NCBI RefSeq assembly: GCF_900048895.1
Contig: NZ_LT160634.1
Span: forward strand, 1 to 64,000
DNA length: 64,000 nucleotides
From: Neglectibacter timonensis
GTDB taxonomy: Bacteria; Bacillota; Clostridia; Oscillospirales; Acutalibacteraceae
Direction of reading: 5' to 3'
Shown here: positions 51,299 through 60,586 of the stretch, piece after piece
How positions within the stretch are numbered: position 1 is the first letter of the stretch
Layout of the letters: the number at the start of each line of letters is the position of its first letter
Made by a program: the position numbers and the translations under genes
The notes under the pieces: model-generated
Databases searched by the model: none
What the model was told of the DNA's origin: nothing
What the model saw: the letters and a program-made list of their open reading frames with translations, nothing else

Positions 51299-52873
51299 AT
51301 GAAAAAACCAGTCAAACTGACGTCCCTTCTGCTGGCAATCGCTTTGCTGGCAAGCGTTTTCGCCGGATGTGGGGACGGCAAGAAGGAGAGCAGCTCTTCC
51401 CCGGCGCAATCGCCTGCTTCCAAGGCGGAAGAATCCTCTGCGGCAGGCGCGGAATCCACACCTGTTGAAACGGGCGATCTGGACACGTCCAAGGAAGTTG
51501 AAATCGTGATGTATGTAGTCAGCGACCGTCCTGCAAAGCAGGATGAAATTGATGAAAATTTCAACAAGCTGTTTAAGGAAAAGCTCAATTGTACGCTGAA
51601 GGTAAACTGGATCGGTTGGGCGGAGTATCCCAATAAATATCCGCTGCTGTTCTCTTCCGGCGAGAAATTTGACATGGCTTACGCGGCTACCTGGTTGAAT
51701 TTTGCCTCTCTGGCCCAGAAAGGAGCTTTTATGAGCCTGGATGAGCTCTGGCCCAAGTATGCGCCGAAGAACTTTGAGCGCCAGTCGGAAGCTGCTCTGC
51801 GGCAGGCTACTGTGGAAGGTCATTACTACTGCATTCCCACCCTGCTTGCCACCTATTCCGCCTATGGCCCCATTTACCGCACCGACATTCTGGAGGGCAC
51901 GGATTGGGACGGAAAAATGGAAAATCTCGCAGATTTTGAGGCCTATCTGGGGTACGTCAAAAAGACGGCTCCGCAGTTTGAACCCTACAATGTCATGCAG
52001 TCCGGTTCGGAAGTGGACGATATGTACATGCGGGAGCAGGGGATGTATGCGGTGAAGGGAGCCACCAATGATTTCCTGTTTATCGACCCCAACGAGACAG
52101 ACCCTAAAATTTTTACCTATTATGAATATGAAAAGACCCCTGATTTCCTGGAAATGATGAACCGTTGGAATGAGGCGGGCTACTTTACGAAATCCGCCCT
52201 GTCAGATACGGATTCTCAGAAGTTCAAAAATGGAATTGCGGCATCTACCATTCACAACATTGACAGCTATTCCGGGAATTACATTGACCACCCGGACTGG
52301 GGCGTCAAATATGCAAACTTTGTCAAGGATGTTTACAACATGCCCTTTACCCAGGATACAGTGGTCATCTCCAACACTTCGGAGAATCCTGAACGGGCTT
52401 TGGCGCTTTACGATCTGATCACCAATGACGAAGAGGCTTTCCGCGCTTTCTATTATGGCATCGAGGATACCTCTTATGAGATCATTGACGGCCAGATCAA
52501 AAACCTGGATGCTGACAACTACGCGTTTTCAGCCTGCTGGGCGGCCCGGACAACGGAATTCAACCTGGATTCCTACGGAGCGCCGGCGGACCTGAAGACC
52601 TTCAAGGATGGATTTGATGAGTACATCAAGGAGAAAAATGGGGAAGGCGGAGCAAAATATGCCGGTTTCGCCATCAACACTTCTTCTATCGAGACTGAGT
52701 ATGCTGCCTGCCAGAACGTACATCAACAGTACTGGTGGCCGTTGGAACTGGGTTATACCGATGCAGAATCCGGCTTGAAGGATTACCAGGCAAAAATGGA
52801 AGCAGCAGGGATAGAAAAGGTCCGTGAAGTGATTCAGGGACAGCTGGAGGAATATATTGCTTCCTTAGCATAA
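51299..52873 (+). CDS. Sugar ABC transporter binding lipoprotein, paralogue 3
   Basis: The 524-residue protein starts at ATG 51299 behind AGGGAGG. The signal LLLAIALLASVFAGCG has a lipobox Cys. It is very similar to paralogues 1 and 2 throughout, including the DUF3502-like end (FAINTSSIETEYAACQNVHQ). As with the others it sits alone between a regulated promoter and a terminator. Confidence 0.9.
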   Translation: MKKPVKLTSLLLAIALLASVFAGCGDGKKESSSSPAQSPASKAEESSAAGAESTPVETGDLDTSKEVEIVMYVVSDRPAKQDEIDENFNKLFKEKLNCTLKVNWIGWAEYPNKYPLLFSSGEKFDMAYAATWLNFASLAQKGAFMSLDELWPKYAPKNFERQSEAALRQATVEGHYYCIPTLLATYSAYGPIYRTDILEGTDWDGKMENLADFEAYLGYVKKTAPQFEPYNVMQSGSEVDDMYMREQGMYAVKGATNDFLFIDPNETDPKIFTYYEYEKTPDFLEMMNRWNEAGYFTKSALSDTDSQKFKNGIAASTIHNIDSYSGNYIDHPDWGVKYANFVKDVYNMPFTQDTVVISNTSENPERALALYDLITNDEEAFRAFYYGIEDTSYEIIDGQIKNLDADNYAFSACWAARTTEFNLDSYGAPADLKTFKDGFDEYIKEKNGEGGAKYAGFAINTSSIETEYAACQNVHQQYWWPLELGYTDAESGLKDYQAKMEAAGIEKVREVIQGQLEEYIASLA

Positions 52874-52889
52874 AATTGTAACAAGCTGG

Positions 52890-52920
52890 AAGGACAGCGA
52901 AAAAAAGCTGTCCTTCCTTT
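52890..52920 (+). terminator. Terminator after lipoprotein gene 3
   Basis: AAGGACAGC (52890-52898) pairs with GCTGTCCTT (52907-52915) around an A-rich loop, followed by a T-rich tail. Confidence 0.85.
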
Positions 52921-53072
52921 CTGCATTCTCTGCCACGCTTTAGTTCTTTTTACTCTTCCGGAAGAATGCTTGTACTTTAAGCAGAGAAATGTTACCATGT
53001 TACTGTCTATAAATAGTGTTTGCATGAGCCTGCAGAGGAATGTTCCGGATGTGTTGGAGAGGAGTTGGTTCG

Positions 53073-54068
53073 GTGAAGCTGGGGTTGGCTTATTTTCATG
53101 GCTATGATCAGGAGAAGGTAAATGTACAAAAGCAGCTGGGGCTCTGCGAGGTGATATCCGGTTCGCGGGAAATGGACGGGTATGCGCCGTACACGATGGA
53201 GAGCGTGCAGGCTATCCAGAAGCAGTACGCACAGGCTGGGCTGAAGCTTTCGGTGATCGAGGGCCCTCCCGCTCTGGACGAGGTGAAATTGGGACGTCCC
53301 GGCGCGGACGAGCAGCTGGCGCAATTCAAGGAGTTTATTGCGGCCTGCGGAACCCTGGGCATTGATACGGTATGCTATAACTGGATGCCGGTCCTGGGCT
53401 GGTACCGTACCCATATGAATCTGGCCGCCCGGGGAGGGGCTACTGTGACGGGGTTCCGCCTGGAGGATACCGATTCCGCAGAGCGCACTTATGCGGGAGA
53501 GATTTCCGCCGACAGGCTCTGGTCTACGCTGGAGGGCTTTCTGCGGGAGATCCTGCCGGAATGCGAACGGTACGGCGTCAGGCTGGCGCTGCATCCGGAT
53601 GATCCGCCGGTATCCCCGCTCAAGGGGATTTCGAGAATCCTGACCAGCGCGGACGCTTTTAAGCGTGTTTTTTCCCTTCGGGAAAGCCCTATGAATGGTA
53701 TGACCTTCTGCCAGGGCTGCTTTGCCACCATGGGAGAAGACATACCTGCGTCGATCCGGCGCTTTGGGAAGGAAAAGATTTTCTTCGTACACTTTCGGGA
53801 TGTACAGGGAACCCGGGAAAGGTTTCAGGAGACCTTTCATGACGATGGGAAAACGGATATGTACGAGGCGATGAAAACCTATTACGACATTGGGTTTACC
53901 GGTGTTGCCCGTCCGGATCATGTGCCCACCCTGCTGGGCGAGGACAACGGCAACCCGAGTTATGGAGTACTGGGCAATTACTTTGCGGTGGGGTATATCA
54001 AGGGATTGATGGAGGCCGCAGAGCAAGAAACACGAAAACTGAACGCTGTGAGACAAGAAGGAGGCTGA
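53073..54068 (+). CDS. uxuA: D-mannonate dehydratase
   Basis: The 331-residue TIM-barrel enzyme converts D-mannonate to 2-keto-3-deoxy-D-gluconate in glucuronate breakdown. The start is GTG 53073, 8 bases after AGAGGAG. Recognisable blocks are TVCYNWMPVLGWYRT, VRLALHPDDPPVSPLKGI, MTFCQGCFATMGED, IFFVHFRDVQGT and VARPDHVPTLLGED, with metal-binding His, Cys and Asp residues. The next gene starts three bases after its stop, so they are cotranscribed. No uronate isomerase or mannonate reductase is in the window. Confidence 0.94.
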   Translation: MKLGLAYFHGYDQEKVNVQKQLGLCEVISGSREMDGYAPYTMESVQAIQKQYAQAGLKLSVIEGPPALDEVKLGRPGADEQLAQFKEFIAACGTLGIDTVCYNWMPVLGWYRTHMNLAARGGATVTGFRLEDTDSAERTYAGEISADRLWSTLEGFLREILPECERYGVRLALHPDDPPVSPLKGISRILTSADAFKRVFSLRESPMNGMTFCQGCFATMGEDIPASIRRFGKEKIFFVHFRDVQGTRERFQETFHDDGKTDMYEAMKTYYDIGFTGVARPDHVPTLLGEDNGNPSYGVLGNYFAVGYIKGLMEAAEQETRKLNAVRQEGG

Positions 54069-54071
54069 ACC

Positions 54072-54974
54072 ATGGAAAAGACAGACAAGGCTGATGCGAG
54101 ACCCGGCGATTCCAACCGCATCACCCGGGAGTATCTGGATTCCCTGCTGGTGGAAACACGCCTGGTAGACTCCGTGCTGCCCTGTACGGAGCTGGAGCTC
54201 TACGGACACACCTTTTCCACGCCGGTGATGATGGCGGCTTTGTCCCATCTGGACAGCTGCTGGCCTAACGGCATGGTGGAAATGGCAAGGGGAGCAGCAG
54301 CGGCAAATGCGGTGATGTGGGCAGGCATGGGAGAGGAAGCCGAGCTGGAGGCGATTACGGCCACCGGCGCGAAGACCATAAAAATAGTAAAGCCTTATGC
54401 GGACGAGGCGCTGATCTTCCGTAAGCTTCGCCATGCGGAGGCCTGCGGAGCCCTGGCGGTGGGTATGGATATCGACCATGCCTTCGGGCGCGGCGGCGCC
54501 TTCGACACGGTGCTGGGGTATCCCATGGAGGCAAAGTCGTTGGAACAGCTTCAGTGCTATTGTGCGGCCACAAGCCTTCCCTTTGTGGTCAAAGGAGTGC
54601 TCAGCGTGCAGGACGCCCGACGCTGCCTGGCGGCTGGCGCCGGCGGCATTGTGGTTTCCCACCATCACGGCATCCAGGATTATGCTGTGCCGCCCCTGCG
54701 CGTTCTGCCGGATATCCTGAAAGAGGTAAACGGCAGGATTCCCGTTTTTGTGGACTGCGGCATTTCCAGCGGAATGGATGTGTTCAAGGCAATGGCTTTG
54801 GGCGCGTCGGCGGTTTCGGTTGGAAGAAAGATGATGGAGTACCTCCATGTCTCCGGCGCTGCCGGTGTGGAGCAGGCCATCCATGAAATGACGGGGGAAT
54901 TGGCGACGGCCATGGCGCGTACCGGAACAAGGAACCTGTTCTCCTTTGATCCTTCCGTGATCTGGAGCAGCTGA
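54072..54974 (+). CDS. FMN-dependent alpha-hydroxy-acid dehydrogenase-like protein
   Basis: The 300-residue barrel protein has the flavin-phosphate site DCGISSGMDVFKAMALGASA with VSVGR, and VVSHHHGIQDY in place of the family active-site SNHGGRQLD. The catalytic His is kept but the substrate-binding Arg is replaced by Ile, so a usual lactate or glycolate oxidase reaction is doubtful. It is shorter than typical members (about 350). It is coupled to uxuA, suggesting a sugar-acid substrate or an isomerase-type role. Confidence 0.75.
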   Translation: MEKTDKADARPGDSNRITREYLDSLLVETRLVDSVLPCTELELYGHTFSTPVMMAALSHLDSCWPNGMVEMARGAAAANAVMWAGMGEEAELEAITATGAKTIKIVKPYADEALIFRKLRHAEACGALAVGMDIDHAFGRGGAFDTVLGYPMEAKSLEQLQCYCAATSLPFVVKGVLSVQDARRCLAAGAGGIVVSHHHGIQDYAVPPLRVLPDILKEVNGRIPVFVDCGISSGMDVFKAMALGASAVSVGRKMMEYLHVSGAAGVEQAIHEMTGELATAMARTGTRNLFSFDPSVIWSS

Positions 54975-55032
54975 CGCTCCGGCATACTCTATGACGGAAG
55001 AGACTTCAGCAGCTGAGAATAGAAAATAAAAG

Positions 55033-55106
55033 AACACCGGCAAAGCCGCAGATGTGAGTATGTCCAGTAATACGGACAGTGACAAATGCGGAGGCCGGTG
55101 TTTTCG
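55033..55106 (+). terminator. Large nested terminator after the FMN protein gene
   Basis: AACACCGGC (55033-55041) pairs with GCCGGTGTT (55094-55102), CCGCA with TGCGG inside it, and GTCC..GGAC at the tip. A T-rich tail follows. Confidence 0.75.
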
Positions 55107-55128
55107 TTGTTTTATGGGGGAGCAAAAC

Positions 55129-55159
55129 GGACAGCGTCCTTATGAACAAGACGCTGTCC
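55129..55159 (-). terminator. Hairpin after the second GH30 gene
   Basis: GGACAGCGTC (55129-55138) pairs with GACGCTGTCC (55150-55159). On the minus strand GTTTTGC follows, so it can end the GH30 transcript. Confidence 0.65.
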
Positions 55160-55236
55160 GTTCCTTTCTTCAGGCGTCGTTCTCATTTTGGCTTGTGATA
55201 TACTGCCGAAATGGAGAACGGGATAAACCAAGTTTG

Positions 55237-56706
55237 TCAGCGGATCACGATAGTGCTGAGTGTTCTGGCAGGCGCTTTGATCCGGATGACCTGGCCCTGA
55301 ATGCGAATAGCGTATTTCTGATCCTCATCCTGCTTGTTCAGCACGACTGCGGCGATGGAGCCGTCCGGATTTTTGGCGGCAGTCATCTCCACCTTGTCGT
55401 CACACCGGGAACAGCCGATCCGCATGGCCCCGGGCAGAATGTATTTGGAGAAATGCCCAATGTAGTCGTAGGTCAGATTTGTCCGGTAGCTGTAATCGTC
55501 GTTTACGATCATACAGGCGGTGAATCCCCCGGGCACATGGCGGGGACCGCCGTTTTTATCGACGCAGAGGTTCCAGTCGATCCAGCGGTTCATACCCGCG
55601 TTGAGGTTGCCGATGATGTCGTGGGCATAGGCTACGGCGTCCTCATATTCCACGGTTTCCGGCGTCTTCCCGCCGCCGCCGAAACCCATAAAGCCTACAC
55701 GGCCCGGCATGTGCAGGCCGCAGCACTCGCTCATCATCAGCACCTTGCCGGGATATTTCCTGCCGGCCATCTCCACCGCCTCGAAATGATCCCCGGAGTA
55801 CCAGTGGAAAGCCAGCCCTTCGATCATGGAATCAGTGGCGCTGTCGATGATGTCTGTAGCATATTCCAGAACCCTTTCCTTGTTGTGATCCCAGATGTAG
55901 ATTCCCACTTTCCCGGCGAGTCCGGCAGCTTCAAAAGCCGGATAGAGGAAATCACGCAGGAAAATCTTTTGCTCCTCCGCCGTCCAGACACAGCTGTCCC
56001 AATCGGTGGCTGCGATGGATTCGTTCTGGATGGACATCATGGTGACGGGTATGCCCTCCTGGAGATAAGCGTTGACAAATATTGTCAGATATTTGGCCCA
56101 GGAGGCGTAATATTCCGGCTTCAGGCTGCCGCCGTTGCAGCGGGAGGGCGTGTCGTAGTCGATTTCCTTTTTCATATGGCCCGGAAGGTCTCCGTAGACG
56201 GAAGCGTCGTTCTTCGGGCGTTCCGGAGGAGTCTTCCAGCAGGCAGGCGGAGACCAAGGGCTCAGCAGCACGGAAATCGGCTCTTTGGACATGGCGAGGG
56301 CTTCCTTCAGAACCGGGAGGATGTATTTCTGGTCCCGTTTCAATGAAAATGTTTCAAAGTCCGGGTCTGCTATCGGGTCCTCTACCGCTGTGTATTCCTC
56401 CAGGGAATAGTCACAGCTGTCCATATGGACTCTCAGAAACTTGACATGGCTGCCCTGTTCTCCAAAGAATGCCTCCAGAGCGGACTTTCGGGTTTGTTCG
56501 TCCATTTGGGAAAGCAGATAGGCGGAGGTTTCGGTCATGGCGCCGCCGAATCCTTCGATGGTTTGGTAGGTAATATCCGGATAAAGATTCAGGACGCCGG
56601 ATTCCAGATGTCTTGGCTCGTCGGCCTCCGGAGTGACCGGAATCCGTGTCGTTTCCGGGTAAGCTTTTCCGTTGGCGGAAAAAGTGACAATCTGTTCACA
56701 CTGCAT
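55237..56706 (-). CDS. GH30 glycosidase, copy 2
   Basis: The 489-residue protein has GH30 features: YQTIEGFGGAMTETSAYLLS, LLSPWSPPACWKTPP, the acid/base Glu229 (MSIQNESIA) and the nucleophile Glu327 (MMSECCGLH), and the C-terminal beta-domain (NPDGSIAAVVLNKQDEDQKY). It lacks a signal peptide. It is divergent from copy 1 at 45680-47062, with an insert around PERPKNDASVYGDLPGHMKK, so the substrates may differ. It is transcribed away from the AraC gene at 56954, a common layout for a regulator and its target. GAAAGGAG precedes the ATG. Confidence 0.93.
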   Translation of the reverse strand: MQCEQIVTFSANGKAYPETTRIPVTPEADEPRHLESGVLNLYPDITYQTIEGFGGAMTETSAYLLSQMDEQTRKSALEAFFGEQGSHVKFLRVHMDSCDYSLEEYTAVEDPIADPDFETFSLKRDQKYILPVLKEALAMSKEPISVLLSPWSPPACWKTPPERPKNDASVYGDLPGHMKKEIDYDTPSRCNGGSLKPEYYASWAKYLTIFVNAYLQEGIPVTMMSIQNESIAATDWDSCVWTAEEQKIFLRDFLYPAFEAAGLAGKVGIYIWDHNKERVLEYATDIIDSATDSMIEGLAFHWYSGDHFEAVEMAGRKYPGKVLMMSECCGLHMPGRVGFMGFGGGGKTPETVEYEDAVAYAHDIIGNLNAGMNRWIDWNLCVDKNGGPRHVPGGFTACMIVNDDYSYRTNLTYDYIGHFSKYILPGAMRIGCSRCDDKVEMTAAKNPDGSIAAVVLNKQDEDQKYAIRIQGQVIRIKAPARTLSTIVIR

Positions 56707-56953
56707 GTTTTTTCTCCTTTCTTTGCGGGCTGTATCGTTGTTTGGGAGCCCTCGGCGGACGGGGATAACGCGCTCCCTTTCGTGCCCCTATCATAGCATA
56801 TAAAATAGGTTTTGTCTTACCTGATTCAGGCTCATTTTTCCAGGATTCTATCAAAATCAGAAGGACTTTCTTGCTAAATTTCCATTTTTCTGCTATTGTG
56901 AAGACAATATGGAAAAAAGCAGGAGTGTTCGGATGTAAACGGAGGAGAGACGC
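56707..56953. other. Divergent promoter region, GH30 / AraC
   Basis: This 247-base AT-rich region must hold promoters for both genes. No strong consensus elements stand out, and the shared lipoprotein box was not found here, so this AraC probably recognises a different sequence. Confidence 0.4.
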
Positions 56954-57985
56954 ATGAGCCATTCCGGATATTATGAGATTGTGGGCAGCACCGTGAACCG
57001 CACAGGACTCAAGATGAACGTGATTGCGGGAAATATCCTATTCAACCGGCTTCACTGGCACGACAGCCTGGAAATCATCTGCTGCATCCACGGAAGCGTA
57101 CAGGTGAGAATACAGGGGGAGGCTTACGTGCTGAAGGAAAATGACCTGGTTGCCGTCAACTGCGGTCTCAGCCACGAGCTCACAGAGGGCTTGCCGGGAG
57201 GACTGCAGCTGGTGTTTTCGGTGGAACCGTCGCTGCTGCGGCTTCCGGCAGGAAGCCGATACGGCTTTTCCACGGTAGGAGAGAATGCCTTGCCGAAAGA
57301 CCAGAAGGATATTTGCGAAGTCCGGTCGGCAATCGCCCGGCTGGCAGCTTTGCTGACCCCCGACGCGGCGGATTACAAGCGCTGGAGGAAAAACCCCGCG
57401 TTTTACCAGCAGTGGGGAGCCGGCGCCATGGACTCGGAAGAACAGTGGTATCAGTATCATAAGGAGCTGTACCATATTTTGATGTGTCTTTCCAGGCACA
57501 GTTTCCAGCCCGGTGCGGAAAACGCTTCAGGCCGCCCGCTGGACCGGTTTATTCACTGTGTAGAAATCGTGCACAAGGAATACGACAGCCCCCTTTCCGC
57601 CAGTGTCCTGGCGGAAAGGATTGGCTTCAGTGAGCCCACGATCTACCGCCTTTTTCAAGAGCATATGGGAGTGAGCCTGACCCGGTACCTGAATTCTGTC
57701 CGGGTCAGCGCCGCCTGCGGGCTGATGGAAAACCTGGAAGGCTGCAGCATGACGGAAATTGCAGAACAATGCGGCTTTACCAGCCTGAGCAATTTTTACC
57801 GGACCTTCCGTCAATTCGTGGGAGTGCCGCCCCGGGAATACCGGAAACAGAGACAGGCATCGGCTGGCTTGCGGGGTATGCAGAAGGATTTGCTGCTGCA
57901 GAACCGGTTTCAGCCCTTTTGGCAGCTGCCCTATTCCCGCGAAGAACTGCGGCGCATCGGAGAGGGACAACCCCTCTCGAGTTAG
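56954..57985 (+). CDS. AraC-family transcriptional regulator 2
   Basis: The 343-residue protein has an N-terminal cupin-like part (NRLHWHDSLEIICCIHG, about residues 30-46) and two helix-turn-helix motifs at about 212-300 (LSASVLAERIGFSEPTIYRL and MTEIAEQCGFTSLSNFYRTF), ending GVPPREYRKQR. A 40-residue tail follows. Its divergent partner is GH30 copy 2, the likely target. Confidence 0.92.
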   Translation: MSHSGYYEIVGSTVNRTGLKMNVIAGNILFNRLHWHDSLEIICCIHGSVQVRIQGEAYVLKENDLVAVNCGLSHELTEGLPGGLQLVFSVEPSLLRLPAGSRYGFSTVGENALPKDQKDICEVRSAIARLAALLTPDAADYKRWRKNPAFYQQWGAGAMDSEEQWYQYHKELYHILMCLSRHSFQPGAENASGRPLDRFIHCVEIVHKEYDSPLSASVLAERIGFSEPTIYRLFQEHMGVSLTRYLNSVRVSAACGLMENLEGCSMTEIAEQCGFTSLSNFYRTFRQFVGVPPREYRKQRQASAGLRGMQKDLLLQNRFQPFWQLPYSREELRRIGEGQPLSS

Positions 57986-58056
57986 CGCCGCCCTTGTTCC
58001 AAACCTGGAACGTTGAGAGGGAAGTATGCCTCTGGCTTGTCCGCTCCTGGGAAAAT

Positions 58057-58737
58057 TCAGTCATCCAGAAGACTGCGCAGTCCCACCACCTGGTTAACTG
58101 GCAGGGAGAAAGCCGCCACCACCCGGTCCTGTTTGGAACCTGCCTTTTCCATTATGGCATGCATGATGTTTTTTTCATCCCTCTGTCTGGAGACAATGTA
58201 GATCAGCTCCTGTTCGGAGGCGATCGACATGCCAAAGAAGGGCGCGGCGTTTTTTTCGCCGATCCCCTTGGCGTGAATAATGGTGCCTCCGCCGGCGTTC
58301 GCGCTGCGTGCGGCCTCCATCACCAGTTCAGTATACCCTTTTTGGGCAATCACAACGATCAAAGAAAAGCGGTTTTCTTCCATTTCCATCACCTCATTTT
58401 GTTCTGTTTTTTGACCCTGCGTCAGATATTGCAGGCTGAGCGAGTTCGCCGCGCACTGCAGGGGAATGGTAAAGGAAATCCCATTGCCCGGCACGTCAAT
58501 CTGCATGGTGCGCATCTGGCCGCGCAGCAGCCTTGCTGCCAGAGAGCCCGGAACCACAGCGGAGAGCATGATCTTCTCCGTCTTTTCAATGCCCAGCAGA
58601 TCCAGGGTTTTCTTTTGCGCTGTGCCCTCGCACAGCGCGGCAGTCAGGGAATGAACCCCGCTTTCATAGAAAAACTCAATGAAATCCTCGCCGTATTCCC
58701 GCTTGGCAATTGTTATCAAATAGTACATGTTACCCAT
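58057..58737 (-). CDS. Double PII-like regulatory protein
   Basis: About 226 residues form two successive PII-like folds: MYYLITIAKREYGEDFIEFF to FTIPLQ, and SLIVVIAQKGYTELVMEAAR with the T-loop-like GGGTIIHAKG, then AFSLPVNQVVGL. PII proteins signal by binding nucleotides or 2-oxoglutarate and docking to partners. I chose ATG 58737; the frame is open to TTG 58851, which overlaps the stop of the DUF1538 gene, and ATG 58749 lies too close to GGGAAAGG. It follows the DUF1538 gene and probably regulates it. Confidence 0.75.
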   Translation of the reverse strand: MGNMYYLITIAKREYGEDFIEFFYESGVHSLTAALCEGTAQKKTLDLLGIEKTEKIMLSAVVPGSLAARLLRGQMRTMQIDVPGNGISFTIPLQCAANSLSLQYLTQGQKTEQNEVMEMEENRFSLIVVIAQKGYTELVMEAARSANAGGGTIIHAKGIGEKNAAPFFGMSIASEQELIYIVSRQRDEKNIMHAIMEKAGSKQDRVVAAFSLPVNQVVGLRSLLDD

Positions 58738-58847
58738 TGTTGTGACCATACCTTTCCCACGCTGGTCCGCGGATTTTGCAGTTTTATTTTGCACAGCCAA
58801 ATAGTGATATCCTGCATCTGTTTCCGAAAGCTTGTTTCCGTCTCTCG

Positions 58848-60395
58848 TCAAAACGTGATGATATCGTCATCCTCAGGGTCAGATGGGCTGACAGCGTCTG
58901 TCTCCTCTGCCTCTTTGGATTTCTGTTTGTAATATACCCCCAAAACCTGTATGGCAATCAAGGGAGTCATGGCCACCATAGCCACTACGCCGAAGGCGTC
59001 CACCACTACATTCCCGCCCACGCCGCTGCAGGTACCCATGGCGAGGGGAAGTAAGAAGGTGGCGGTCATGGGTCCGGAAGCCACACCGCCGGAGTCAAAG
59101 GCAATGGCGGTGAACAGCGGCGGGGAGAAGAAGGTGAGAACAGCGGCGGCAAGGTATCCCGGAATCAGCAGATAGAGGATAGGCAGTCCGGTTACAATAC
59201 GCAGCATGGCAAGCCCTACCGAAACGGAGACGCCGATAGAGAGACTGGTTGACAGTGCCTTTTTGGGGATGGCCCCCGCAGTGATGGTGAAAACCTGCCG
59301 GTTCAGCACATGGACCGCGGGTTCCGCTGCAACAATAAAGTAGCCGATTACCATGCCGATTGGGATGATGATCCAATTGTACGGCAGACTCCCTATCAAC
59401 TCGCCGATATAATTGCCCACCGGCATGAAGCCCACATTTACGCCGGTCAAGAATAAAACAAGGCCGGCATAGGTGTAGGCCAAGCCTACACAAATCTTGA
59501 TCAGCTCGCCTTTTTTCAGATGGAGCCGGGTGAATTGGAACAGCAGGAAGAAGGCGAGAATCGGACAGAGAGCAATCCCCACTTCCTTTATGTATTTTGG
59601 CAGGGAAGAGAGGAACATTTGGGAGAGCTCTTTGGAATCAGAGATTTCCGGAATAGCGACGGGAATATATTCGCCGGTCCCTGCCCGGTAGGCAATCCCG
59701 AGAATCAGAACGGCGAGAATCGGGCCCACAGAGCACAGGGCCACCAGGCCAAAGCTGTCGTTTTCCGCATCGCTGTCGCTTCGGATCGCCGCAACGCCCA
59801 CGCCCAGAGCCATGATAAACGGCACGGTCATGGGGCCGGTAGTGACGCCGCCGGAATCAAAGGCCACCGAAAGAAATTCCCTGGGAACAAACTGTGCCAG
59901 CAGGAAGACAAGAGCATATACGCCGATCAGCAGGTAGGAGAGCTTGATACGGAACAGCATACGCAGCATGGCAACCACAAGGAAAACACCCACTCCTACA
60001 GCCACGGCGACGATCAGCGTCATGTTGGGGATGCCGGGAACCTGTTCGGCCAGAACCTGGAGATCCGGTTCGGACATGGTGATAAAAATACCCACCAGAA
60101 AGCTTACCAGCACCACCAGCCAGATACTTCGTGATTTGGTGACGGCAGAGCCTACGTGAGTGCCGATGGGGGTCATGGCCATGTCGGTACCCAGAGTAAA
60201 AAGACCCATGCCCAGGATCAGCATCAGCGCGCCCAATACAAAGCCCATCAACAGGCCGTTGGGAACGGGAGAAACGGAAAAGCACAGCAGAAAAACTATC
60301 CCTGTGACCGGCAGTACGGAGGACAGGGATTCTTTGAGCTTTTCCGTTAATATGGTCCGATTTTGTTTCAGTTGGCGAAATTTTGATTTACTCAC
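58848..60395 (-). CDS. DUF1538 family membrane protein (two repeats)
   Basis: The 515-residue polytopic protein starts at GTG 60395 behind AGAGG. It has two halves, each with the conserved turn: AFDSGGVTTGPMTVPFIMAL and AFDSGGVASGPMTATFLLPL, and many hydrophobic helices. DUF1538 proteins are of unproven function; the inverted-repeat-like layout suggests a transporter. The adjacent PII-like gene supports this, since PII proteins gate ammonium and other transporters. It has its own promoter. Confidence 0.85.
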   Translation of the reverse strand: MSKSKFRQLKQNRTILTEKLKESLSSVLPVTGIVFLLCFSVSPVPNGLLMGFVLGALMLILGMGLFTLGTDMAMTPIGTHVGSAVTKSRSIWLVVLVSFLVGIFITMSEPDLQVLAEQVPGIPNMTLIVAVAVGVGVFLVVAMLRMLFRIKLSYLLIGVYALVFLLAQFVPREFLSVAFDSGGVTTGPMTVPFIMALGVGVAAIRSDSDAENDSFGLVALCSVGPILAVLILGIAYRAGTGEYIPVAIPEISDSKELSQMFLSSLPKYIKEVGIALCPILAFFLLFQFTRLHLKKGELIKICVGLAYTYAGLVLFLTGVNVGFMPVGNYIGELIGSLPYNWIIIPIGMVIGYFIVAAEPAVHVLNRQVFTITAGAIPKKALSTSLSIGVSVSVGLAMLRIVTGLPILYLLIPGYLAAAVLTFFSPPLFTAIAFDSGGVASGPMTATFLLPLAMGTCSGVGGNVVVDAFGVVAMVAMTPLIAIQVLGVYYKQKSKEAEETDAVSPSDPEDDDIITF

Positions 60396-60490
60396 GAAAC
60401 ACCTCTTTCTAAGCACAATTGCGGTACGTATGGAAGATACTCTTTGGAAGAATTCTCACTTCCCAAGACGGATCTTTCCCGGGTATTCCT

Positions 60491-60519
60491 ATTATAGCAT
60501 AAAAGGCGTGGTGTTGAAA
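60491..60519 (-). promoter_or_regulatory. Promoter of the DUF1538-PII pair
   Basis: On the minus strand TTTCAA and TATAAT are spaced by 17 bases, about 95 bases before the GTG start. Confidence 0.55.
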
Positions 60520-60586
60520 AGTAAATAAAATTTGAACGAATAAGTATTTTGTTTTAGATATTATAGAATTGAAAGACTGACTCCGG

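Noticed and set aside
55054-56346. Long frame antisense to GH30 copy 2
   Set aside because: The minus-strand gene has full GH30 motifs and a ribosome site; the antisense frame shows no family pattern.
48196-57985. Assigning both AraC proteins to the shared lipoprotein box
   Set aside because: The box is absent from the divergent GH30/AraC region, and which regulator binds it cannot be told from sequence.
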